The notes beneath the pieces were generated by a model. It worked only from the letters and a program-made list of their open reading frames with translations. It searched no databases and had not been told where the DNA came from. From positions 301,703 through 365,702 of the forward strand of contig VWZP01006690.1 in NCBI GenBank assembly GCA_013396995.1: DNA of 64,000 nucleotides, read 5' to 3'. A program made the translations under genes and the position numbers. This DNA is from Dicaeum eximium (Eukaryota > Chordata > Aves > Passeriformes > Dicaeidae). Of this stretch, positions 11,801 through 23,800 are shown in pieces (position 1 is the first letter of the stretch; every line of letters starts with the position of its first letter).

Positions 11801-14800
11801 GGAAGTTTGGTTAGTATCTACTAGGCACTTCCACTTTTTAAATAACACTTTTGCTGTAAGCTGAAGGTTGGCAGAACACTTGGAGGTCTGTGTTGCAGAG
11901 GGATGGAAGGAACGAGCACTGATGACCTTAGGTGTAAAGCAAACATTTATGAAAAACTTGTGCAGTACATTGCTATTAAATGTGATGTTACTGGATTCTG
12001 GTTTATGGAACTGACAAAAATGTTCCATTCTGAGGCCTTTTTTCTTCATTTCACCCACTCTTATGCAATATACTCAACTTAAATTGAAATTCAAATGAGA
12101 GGTAGTTCTGCCCTCTGAAAATAATGCAAATTCTAACAGATTTCATTTTCACTGAAACCAAGAGCTTGTTGTGTGTCTTTCACTTCAGCTTCTGGTTTGG
12201 ATACACTGATGCAGTTTGTAACGAGCTCAAACCTGTAATTGAAAAATACAACATGCACGACTCGATATTTTCTTTCAGCTGAAAGAGATACTTTGGATAG
12301 AAACCAGTCTCTCAGCCATAGTTTTGTTTCTAGGTCATTATAGGTTTCTCTGTGATCCTCAGTGTCATTTTGCTGTTTGTAATGTTAAAACGAGCTCATT
12401 TGAAACAGGTACATGCTCAAAATGTACAGGTTTTATATCCAATGTTTAGTTTGGAGATGAGTAGTTCTCTCTATTACAAAACATTCTGTATTTAAATAGT
12501 CAGGAGCAGAAAGAGAAGATGAAAAATTTGCTATTTGAAAAAGTTTTTTGACCGTTTTTAACAATGCCATCAATTTCAAATGACAATCCAAATTCCAGCT
12601 CACTTTTAGACACTGAACACAAAATCATTTTAAACTCTGAGTGGAGTTGTGAGATCCCAAGCTTTTTCTGTCCCTAATTTATATTGCATTCTCTTAACTG
12701 TATTACTGTTAAAATAAAGAGTAGTCAAAGAACAAACAAGTTGCTATTGTTTCACTAATGCTTACTCTAGAGGATGTTTTGTGGTAGGCCAAAATGGCTG
12801 ATTTGAATGGGAAAGTATTAAGTTCCTACCTATAAAGTCACCATTTCTTTTAAGATAAATGTGGAATTAGGGCCCTTTAAAACCAACAATGAAAGTAACT
12901 GAAATACAAAGCAGTTTTTATCTGTCAAAACAATCTTCAAGGCAGATACTGCCCAGACATAGGCAGTGTGTTCAGTACATCAGTGTGATGGTGGTGGCTC
13001 ATGACAGAACTTCTGCTGTTTCATAAGAGCTTAAAAAATTACCATCAGATTTGAAAGTGCATGAGTAAATCTGAGGAGTGATTGTGGTGCTTTAGCAGTC
13101 ACAGGTAAGAACGTATGTGAACCATTCTAGAGGAGTTACAAATATATTTCATTTGGCAGGGAAGGAGGAGTCCTTCAATGGCAGGAGGGTCAGCACAGGG
13201 GATAAGAGGCAGCACTCTGCCTTGGTTCACATGGGACCTGCTCAGGACACCTCTGAACACCTGGGTGTAGGTAATGGGCAGGTGAATTTAGTACTGGAAT
13301 GTGCTAAGGGTGTTTCTGTTCCTTCTGGTACAGTCCTTAGCAATGCTGACAAAGTCCATCATAAGGACATGCACTTTTCCCACGTTGCAGTGCTGTGGAG
13401 CTGGGAATTGTGAGATGCCCCCGGTGCCTGTGAAGCTGTCTCAGAGTTTTGGAGTTTTCCAACAGACGTGTTGGACGATGATTAGTTTTTCTCTGAAGCC
13501 TTATCACTAAAAATACAAGAACTGTATTGTTGTTCACCAAAGTAACCAATAAAAGCAAGTCATCAATTGAGCTTGGATTAGTGTATATTTAAGACTGCTG
13601 GGAAAACAAGAGGTTGTTGGAATAGGAATTTTTTTTTCATGATGGGGGAGATAAATGTTATTCTTCATGCAGGGATTTAAGAGAAACTTTTTCCTGAGCA
13701 GAATATCCAGATATTCTCAGTATTCACAGTATAACTGAATCTGGAGCAGAACTATTTCCTTCTTCAAAAGCATCTTTTCTTTGTCTTCATTTGTTATGTC
13801 TGCACTCACCCAACTATTCCATATCGTGTAGCATTTATTGGCAGTGGCCGTATTTGGTTACATGAAAAATGCACAGCATTGTTTTGACCATTCGTCTCTC
13901 CTAGTCTGTATAAGAATTTCCTCATTCTTATTTTTCATAAATTCTGTGATTCCTGCTTTTCTTATGAATGATTTTGCATGTTACTGTTGAGATTTTGATC
14001 AGCCTTCTTAAAGGTTTTCTAAAATTTTCATCTCTTTGTTAAACCTGTATTGAACTAAGAGGTGAAATTGAAGCAAAATAAGAGGTATAAGTCCAAGCAG
14101 CTGAAGCATAAGCACATGGATCTGCTGTGGGGTGGCTCCCCTTGGAAAGGGGAAGGAGTGGATAGCATGAGCTCCTGGCTAAACTCATCTTTCTGAACAA
14201 GAGAAATGCTCCTGAAGGCTTGAACTGCTCCCACCCAGCTGCTCTTACTGTGGTCAACTTTCCCCTGGGCAATGGGCACTCTCAATTTATATAAAGGGAT
14301 AGGAATGGATAGAACTTGCTTCAGAAATGTGGTGTTTGAAGAAAAATTCTTCCTCTGGCTTCTTTAATTACACACTTCGTCATTACAGCACGGAATTTTT
14401 AAAATTTCAAAATACTCTGTTTTCTGAATCATTGGGAAATCAGTTCAGAGTGTGTGAAGTGCACTGTACCCTTTCCATAAAACAATTTCTGCTGTTCTAT
14501 ATTGTTACACTGTTAGAATATAATTCATCCATCCAAACAACTCCTCTCTTGGTACAAGAAAAATATGGAGTTATAATCTGTTTTATCAGTGTGTAAGATT
14601 GTTTATTGACGGTGTCAGAGTTTAATGTGTGTTTAAGTTTAAGCAGTATGTGTTTGCATTCGGCTTGTCTGACTTTATTTTCTGAATGAATGTGTGGAGT
14701 TTCTCAACAGCAATTTTGTTTCTTGTGCACAGTAAGTGTTCAGCAGCAGGCAGTGAGGAAGTTAATTTGATTTATGAAGGAGCTTTTCCACAGTATTTTT

Positions 14801-17800
14801 TTTTCTTGTGTTCAGTAAAAATCACTGCAAAAGCAAATGTATTGGAATAATCTGTAACTTGTATTTAAGCAGAACATAATTTAAGCTGATAATTTTTATA
14901 CAAATGATGTGCAGACAACTGATTTTTAGGCTGGGAGAGTGGCCTCAAATCATTCATGCTGCAAAGAGTTTTTTGCCTGTGTTGTCAGCTCCTTACATGT
15001 CAAGGGTTGTTAAAGGCCAGTGAGCTCGCGCCTCCTCCCTGCGGTGCTGAGCAGATCCAGGTCCCCTTCTCCCAGCAGCAGCAAACAGGGACAGGCTCCC
15101 AAATCCTGCTGGGGCTCAGGCAGCTTCACACCCCTGGTGTCACTCGCCCCGGGAGGGCACTGGCAAGGAGAAGAGTCACTGCTCAGTCCCTGGCTTGTAG
15201 AAAGATCCAAAGAGGAAAAGATGGGGTGTTTTTCTAGTTTCCACTTTTAAAAATTCTGTATCTGAAAGTATATAGGTATTTTCAGATCTGATTCTATGGA
15301 AGTGAAACGTTTTATCTGAATGGAGATGTCTTTTATAGTTTCAGGTTGAAGGATTTAAAATACAAAGCAGAGATGTGGAAAATGTGTGCAATGATAGCAT
15401 TTTTAGGCCAAAGGGAAGGGAAAATACACCTGCTAGAGTTCCTAGTTGACATGTAGAGACTCTTTAACATTATGTATAGTTTATTTTCTCTAAGTACAGG
15501 AAATTAAATGCAGACTCGTGTGCTGTTCCCTCATGGCCAACGCCAGGTAATTAGAGGGGATCCATTTCCCTGAAATCTTCCAGGTTGACGCTGAAGTTGA
15601 TGACTCATGTAAGATAAATGGGATATGCTGCAGAGAATGGCAGATCAGAAGCTGTGGGAGGAAACACTCCTGAAACTGCTGGGAATAATGAGATGTGTAA
15701 CTAATGCGAAAAGGAAAATAATAAAATACTCGGGGCTTAGATATTTACAACAGGGAACAGAGTCTCTCATACTGCAGGGAAAGGCGTGGAAATAATCACT
15801 GGTTTTCCCAGTTACCTCTGCTAGAAATATGTCTCTGGAACCAGACCTGGGGTTGGGTGTGTGGGAAGGTTCCTTAACATAACTATAACTTTTTCAAATA
15901 CCACTGTGCAGCTTTGTTTACTGGTGAAACTTAATGAGTAATGAAAGTGCCGGTCAGGCAAAGATGAAATATTTCTGCTGCCTGCAGCAGTGCTCCGAGG
16001 AGTGGGGGCAAGGAGAGGGAAGGGGGGAAAGGGAGAGAGACCTCAGCAGTAGCTTGTCTTAGGTATCAGCGAACGCTGCTCCAGCAACTGCTGGATTTAT
16101 TTTTAACCGCTTGACTCATTCTTTGTCAGATGATTGACCACCGAGCTGCACATTGAAACACCAATGTGCAGAGGAAGCGAGCGTAGCTGAAGGCAGAGGG
16201 GGAGTGTCTGCCTGGGGAGAGAGGCGGCGCTTGGGACTTGGGCTTCACATGCTCGGTGCCCGCCGTGAGAGCGGGCTGCGGGCTCGGAGCGGGCACAGCG
16301 AGCCGGGCCGGGCTGGGCTGGGCTCAACTGAGCCAGGCTGAGCCGAGCCGAGCCGAGCGGAGCCATCAGGGACAGCGCCATGGGCGGCGCAGCAGCGCCC
16401 GGGCTGCTGCCGTAGGACTCGGCGCCGGGCCCCGTGCGGACCGCGCTGCACCGCTGCCCACTGCGGCCTGCGCTTTTTCCGTGCTGGATGTTGCCATTCT
16501 AAAGGATTCTCACCATGATCGATAGCTCCAAGAAACAGCAGCAGGGCTTTTCCGAGATCTTACCTGCAGGAGATGTTAAGCCGCTGAAGGAGAAGGAATG
16601 CCTTGAGGTGAACAGCCAGAAAAGTCTCAAGGAAGGTCAGTCACTTGCTGGTTGGGGGACAGAGAATGCAGAAGTCCTGGGCACATTCGGGTCACCAGCA
16701 TGTCTCATGTAATGCTGTAGGTCAGGAAGAGTGTTTGTACATTAAATGAGGTATTGTTTTCCCTCTGAAAAAAAAAAGAAAACCTTTAAAAGCTGAATTT
16801 AAATTTTCCCTGAGACTAGTAAAATAACGATGATGATAGCTGGATAGGAATTGTAGGTATGAAGAAAAATGAGCGCTCAAATAGTCCTTTCAGAGTATCA
16901 TTCAGTGCTGAATTAATGAAGGACTCTGAAATTGTCCTGTAAATACTGCACAAAGTGCTTCAAAATGTCACAATTGAAATAAATATAATGAAATAAACAT
17001 TAAATATGGCATGTCAAAATAAAACCCCCCACACCTTTAGTATTAGACATATTACTACCTCATTTTCAACAGTGCTTTTCTCAGCTCTTTTCTTTCTTTG
17101 GAATTCCCTTCTCCCCTCATACTTTAAATTAGATTTGATTCTGGTTTTGAGGCATGTGCTTTTCAAACCACATTATGTCTTTTTAAATGATTGGATTTCA
17201 ACTTGGCATTAAATGGATAAAATGCACAGGCATTAGTTTCTAAAATAGCCATAATCTGAGAATATTTGGAACATCATTTAAAGCTGGCAAATAGAACTAT
17301 ATGAGATTCATGTTAAGTAATCTTTGTTAGGCTGAGGTAATAATGCTGCTGAGACAGGGAAATTGTCTTACTCCTGTTGGACAGAATTCTTCCAGCTGGC
17401 CTGGGAGGAGGAGGAGAAGGAAGAGACCCCTGGAGATCGGCTGCCAGCGCTGCCCAGAGCGTCTGACACTGGTGGGAGTCAGCACACCGGGCTCTTGCAG
17501 CTCTGGGCTCAACTCCAGCCTCTTAATCAATAGGACACAAACTGTATTTGCAGTAGACAAAATTCCTGCTTTCATTTTACAGTACTCTGCCTTGGCTTTT
17601 CCTCCAGATATCTCTGGATTGTCTGGTGATTCAGAGATTTCTCCCTTGGTGTGGTGGCAAGAGTTCTACATGAAATCCTGCCTTTCTCAGAATTTAAATG
17701 CTGGGTTTGTTTGGGGGTTTTGTTCATTCGGTTTTAAAGTTTGGACCTTAATAATGTTTAAAATATCAAAAAAGATAGACCATATTCAGTATTAGATTCA

Positions 17801-20800
17801 GTACCTGACATGTTAGTTGAAAAGCCCCATTACTTAGCTTTAAGTTTGAGCTGGAGAAAACACTGGTCTTGATGCAATGCACTGATACCAAAGGTGTCAG
17901 GGATTAGAAAGGTGCTGTGAGGTTGAGTGCTGCTGCATGTGGCAGTGCTGAGAGCAGAGCAGTTGTGCTTCCTCTGTGGCAGGAAAGCACTGACTGGGAG
18001 ACAGTGACTGCAAAAAGGGCCAGCAGTGGCCTCTTGCTGGGGGTTTTGGCTCCCAGCTCAGAGCAGGCCCAGGTAAAGCCCTGCTGCTGCTGCTGAGGCT
18101 CTGGGGATGCAGCGAGGAGGGTCAGAGGAGTGGGCAGTGCTGCAGGAAACAAAACCCAGCTGGGGTGAGCGACCAAGAAATAAAGAGCAGAAAAACATGG
18201 TGAACCCAGCACGGGGGGTAGTGTAGGTGTGCTGATTAGTAACCACAGTAATGATTATCTTCAGGCCTCTTCAAGCATGTCAGTTATGGAGAAAGTGGAT
18301 GAAAGAATGTACATTACAGTAATGATGGTCTGTCAGAATAGCAAAAAATCTGCAATTATGGGACACTGCAAGTCTAAATTCATTAATATTTTAGAGCTTA
18401 AATTATTCAGTGCATAAAAGAAGATATAATTGTTTTCCATAATCACTATCTTTGCTTCCTTTTCTGTGTTTTAGTACCTGTTCTCCATTTTCACTTTCCC
18501 CAGTGAATATTGCTTATCCTTTTATCTCTCTCAAGTTTGGCAATGTAGTGATTAAAATAATGAACCTCTTCTTGAGAGTTTGATTGACTACAGCCTTTCC
18601 TCCTTCTAAAGCTTAGAAAAACAATAATTTTCTTTCTTGTGGTATATAGAATGAATTATTGAAAACACTCCAAATCTGCTTGATTTACATCTAGAGAGAC
18701 TAAAACAGAGCTTCCCATTTCCAGTTTATAATGTTATGAAATATGTAGTTCATATATTTTATAGATTTTTAAGAATTCAATTGCAGTTGTTTGTTAGTTT
18801 AATCCTATTTAAATAATTCTACAGATAACACATTTTACTTTGTTAAAAACATAAATTGTAAGACAACTTATTTTACAGATCAGTATCTTCTAAATAAACT
18901 TGTGCTGTTCTGTCTCTCTTCTTCTTGCCCTCCTCTTTTCTCCTCCTTTCTTTTTCCTTAAAATGATGTGGCTGGTTTTGCCATGTGAATTCTCCAACGT
19001 TTCTTCCTTAGAACACAAAAATACTGAAAAATATGATATGTGAATTATAAAACCTGCAAAAATTAAAAATGTAATTGTAGTGGCAAAGCCAGATGAAGTA
19101 TGTAGAGATCCAGTAATTCAAAAGGTGCCTTTGTTTCATAAGGTACTTTGCACAGGTTTGATAAATCTAAAACTCCTGAGATAGTACAGTGCTTATTTCA
19201 GCAATGAGTACCTTAAGAGAACTGTGAAGTATGATTCTTTTTTTTACTTAGTGTTTCTTTGTAAGGAAAGAGATTTTTGATGGAAACAAAAACCCCAACA
19301 CTGTCTTCAGCAAATTAATATTAAGGACATTAGCAGTTTAGATTGCAAAGCTGAATTTTTTTCTTTGCTTAGGCTATTGATACACATTATAGCATCCTGT
19401 AGCACAAGAGAAAATCCTCTTAATTACCCTACTTTCTTGTAAACAGCTCAGATACTATTGTTGCATATTGCCTTTTTTGTGAAAACAGTTCTTACTTTTA
19501 TCTGTCTGATCAAAATCACGTTTTGTATGAGCAAGGAACAAAGATATTTTATGTCTCTGAGGTCAACCACACAATGCTAACTAAACAGCTTTTTCAGAAA
19601 TTCCTGCACCATTGACTGTACCTCCTGCAGCTTCTTTTAGCACTGTCAAGTAAGCAGCCAAAACATTTGGAAAATTCAAGTGAAAAGCCTTAAATGTGCA
19701 TACAGTTATTAAGGACTATTCAGTGTCATCAAACAGTGCATGTATTAGCACCTGGGAATATATCTGGACTGCAGATTGAAAGGTTTCTAACAGCACTGGG
19801 GAGAGTTGAGGAAATCTTGTTTTATACCCTGAATTGTTTCAGTCTAAAGATGGATGAGCTGTATGACCATGCAGAACTCTTGAAGACACAGGATTAAATT
19901 GGTGAAACAGATCCGTGTGGTGCTTAGGTGGGATTTAAAAGGAGGTTGGATCCCAGTTTGTTTGCACCATATTTTTCATATGATAATCTGAGTTTCACAG
20001 TTACCAGTTGCCTGCAGGCCACTCTAAATAAAAAACACTAGCCAGGAAGGAAATTTTATTTCCACCTTGAAACATAATTTCTTTCCGGGATTTGTTCTGC
20101 ATTGTAAATTGACTGGTTTGTGAGGAACTGGAGACTGGCAAGTGCTGGAAACAGGATACAGGGTGGAATGAGTGGATTTCTCAGGTGTGCACTGGAATTG
20201 TCTTTGTGCTGCCTGAGTAACAGATTACCAGGTGTAGTCAGGAAGGATTTCATCCCCTCATCCCTTGCAATCAAATCCATGTTGCATGAGAATTGTTTAT
20301 TCCACAGACTTCCTGCTATTGCTGGCATGTTGGGTATTGATGGTACTTGTGACCTCTTCTGCTCTCCTGCCCTGGCATGAGAAAGATTCTGCTCTTGGTT
20401 TGTTGGGGTTGGTTGGTTGGGCTGGGGTTTTTTATAAAGAAAAGCTCTCAGTTGTGTTATCTGTTGTTTAGAGGTGTTTTTATGACCCCTTATCAGTGGT
20501 AGTCCATCAGGTATGTTTCTTGAGACACAGATAATGAGAAAAATACTGGCAAAAAAAGTGTTATTCCTTTGTTAATAAAGGAAGCACAGTAAATTCCGTG
20601 TACTGATCCTGCTGTGCTAAACTCTGCCATAAACAGTCTCTTTAATGTCAGTGGGATAATTGTGTGTCATAAAAGCAAATCAGCACTTACTCCACAGAAT
20701 CTTCTTCTTCAGTGTAGCACTTAAATTAATAATAAATATATTGCAATACCATTATAATAAACACATGCTTAACTACTTCAATAAACCAAGACTACAATGT

Positions 20801-23800
20801 ACTGATTTGATTTTGTATGTAATCTGTATACAGTTAGAGCATGATGGTGGCTAACCAAAAGCTTTCAAAACACTTGCTATGGCAACTATAAGATTTCTTG
20901 AAGTTTTTATGAAAGGTTGGGATTAAGACTGCTGTTGCCAAGAGCCAGGGGCATTACCATCCAGCCCTGCCCTGCTTACTGCCAGCCTGTTTCTGGTGTT
21001 GGCATTAGGAATTACACAGCCCCAAGTGAGTGGGTACTGCTGAAGAGCACTGACTTCAGGGTGCTGCCAGGCCAGAGCACAGACCTGACAGGAGGCACCT
21101 CTGCCAGTGTGAAACAGCAGAAGCAGCTGGGGCTGGAGGGAGGCACAGACCATTGGCTTTTCATCAGTGTTAGACCACGCTGAGTTATGAAACCACACTC
21201 TGAAACCACCGTCTGCTTTGCTGCTCTGCTGGGGGATTCTTCTTTCCTGTCACATCCAACACAACACGTGTGAGCCTCAGCCTCCAGTGCAGGGTCCTCC
21301 CTACTGCAGCAATCCCTGTGATCAGCTGGACTCACCCACTGAGCATCTGCAGAGTCTGGAGCTGTCTGTAGCAGAGTTGACTCAGTGCCGTTGCTCACAT
21401 CCCCCTTTGCAGTCAGGCAGCTCAGTGCCAATCCACCTTCCTCTGTTTTGAATTCATGTGTGGTCTCCTGAGTTGGAGAATCTGCTTGGGTGTGCATTTT
21501 GTTTGCTGTGCCTAGGAATAGCATGGACAGTGTAGGGGGCTTGGCTGGAAATCATCTGTCATCATTCAGTGTAATACACTCCAAATTATCACAAAGGAAG
21601 TTGTAATAGATGCAGAATTTAAACTCAAGTTTCATGAGTCCCTTGACTTTTTCGCTAATTGTAGAATTTGAGGAAATGCAGATTATTTTTTTAAAAATCA
21701 GAGGTCTGCACTAAGCAGAGTAATACTTGCAGATTTAGAAAATGTTATTGTTAATACACTTAAGTTATGCAATTTTACAGAAAATGGAAATACAAGCTTT
21801 AGTTTATTGAGACTTCTCACCGAAGATGGTAATAATTTTTGTCATTTTAAAGATGTAAAGAGTCATGAAGAGTATAGATTTTGCTTTTTACATATGCATG
21901 CATATATATATTCATCCCAGCAGACATCCCAGTGATTTGTTTGGAGCCTTGTGTATGTTCTCTCTTGTTTCTAAGCAACATGTTCTGTAGCAATAGGGTA
22001 CAATACAGATCATCCTATATCCTGGTCATTTAATACTCTCAGCTAATGCTATTGTTACAGTTCACATGTTTGTTTGAAATGTTGAGTTTACATGCAGCTC
22101 TCTTTGCCATCCAGGTTTTCATTTTCTGCTTTCAGTGGATGCTGTTACTGCTGGAAGCACTCACCTGAGCATCAGCACTGGCTACAGACAAAAGCTTTAA
22201 ATCACAGTGGTATCATTTAGTAAATCACAGTGGTATCATTTAGTAAATCACAGTGGTATCATTTGGGAGATTTGGATGTGCTATTGGGCTTCCCTCCAGA
22301 ATTCTGGAGAGATTATCTGAAATGGCCCTCAGTAGTCTCCTCTCATGTACTTTACACTTACACAGTACATCTCTAAGCTGAAATGGAAGTATGACTGAAT
22401 AATTGCTTAAAATGAATATGCAAAAGAGCTGCTTCAACTTTTCTTAATTATTTTGGATATAGTCTTAGCAGAAAAATCACTTATACAATAATGGGGAAAA
22501 AGAACATTAAAATTATATAACAAGTAAGGGGGGGGTTTTAACAAAAGCAAGTTAAACTAAGTAAAATAGTTCCTTTTTTAAATTACATCTTGGCATACAT
22601 GGAAGTTTTGAAGGCATTCACCCATGACTAGATGATGTCTGATACTTTTTACGAGATGAATTGGTGATGAATTATTTTTGTTTTAAAACTGAGAGTATTT
22701 AGCATGCTGTATTACCATCTTCAGGCTGATGGGGAATGAGTACCACAATTTTAAATGCATTTTATCTTTTAAATTCCATACAACTTATTTAGAATAATTT
22801 CTAACAAATTAAAGCTAGGTATTTTCATGGTTTTCCCTCCTCTCCTTCTTTGACATGCCATATAAATGAGGTGAACATTATATTAACAAATTTCTGATTT
22901 TGGACTGGTGGAATGTGTAATACCATGTGCAAACTACCATATTCCATAACCTTCCTGAATTATGTACCTTGTATATCACCTGCTCTTTCTTTTATAACTA
23001 TACAAAATGTACTTTCTACTTTTTTAAAAAATTATTATTCACAGAACAAATATTAGTGGGGAAAATGAACCATTTTTTAATAAATAGAGTACAATACCTC
23101 ATCATAGAGTTGAGGGAGAAACAATCTCAGCTCAGGAGAAAGCAAAACCTATCTCTGGACGATTAACCAAGCATAAAGTTCGGTGTTTAGAAAATACCAA
23201 CTTTTGGATGCGAGCAGGGTTTGGGGGGCAGGGTGACAGTGCAGCATGCACAGAGAGCACTCGCTGCTCAGGTTCTGCAGTTCTGTGATCGCTGCCCTGT
23301 GAGGCTGGGCCACAATTCCAGCACAAAGCTGATGCTCGGATCAGTGCCGGGCTTCACCTGCGGCTGATGGAATTCTGTGCTCTGTGCAGTGCCACACGCT
23401 GGTGCCGCACTCGCGTTAGGGGTACACGTGCGTCAGCGCCGGGGCCCGGAGCCGCTCTGTGTCCGTGCCCGGGGCCGCTCCGTGTCCGTCCTTGCCAGGG
23501 ACCGCTCTGTGTCCGTCCCTGGGGCCGTTCTGGGTCCTTCCCAGGGACCGCTCTGTGTCCGTCCTTCCCTGGGACCGCTCTGTGTCCGTCCCTGCCAGGG
23601 ATCGCTCTGTGTCCGTCCCCGCTGCCGCTGCAGCCCTGCCGGGAGCCCCTGCTCTCTGTGCTTCGGCCTCAGCGGCCGAGGGGCACCGGCTGCGGCAAAG
23701 CTGTTGGCAGCTGGCAGAAAGAAATGGAGGCTTTCAGTGGAAGAGCTTTTCATGTAAAGGAAACGGCCGCGTTTCCAGCACTGTCTGTTTCCATGGCAGC

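Larger units (their letters stand above)
5737..16139 (+). other. MRTFB: Intron after exon 1a (part upstream of promoter 1b)
   Basis: Noncoding. Holds a CA repeat, a TG repeat, a CR1 fragment and G/T-rich low-complexity sequence. The region 6610-6910 is open on both strands for up to 99 codons, without recognisable protein similarity. No other exon was recognised. Confidence 0.7.
16140..16514 (+). promoter_or_regulatory. MRTFB: CpG-rich promoter and 5' leader of MRTFB exon 1b
   Basis: A GC- and CpG-rich block directly precedes the 1b start codon, including a run of GGGCT/GAGCC repeats around 16300-16360. It is the expected position for the second, internal promoter that makes the SSKKQQQG isoform. 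The exact transcription start is not visible. The block contains several upstream ATGs; the two nearest the main start form complete short ORFs, listed separately. The downstream boundary is the exon 1b ATG. Confidence 0.6.

Noticed and set aside
22199..22264. CRISPR-like regular repeat
   Set aside because: Units are directly adjacent with no spacers, in a vertebrate intron; simple tandem duplication.
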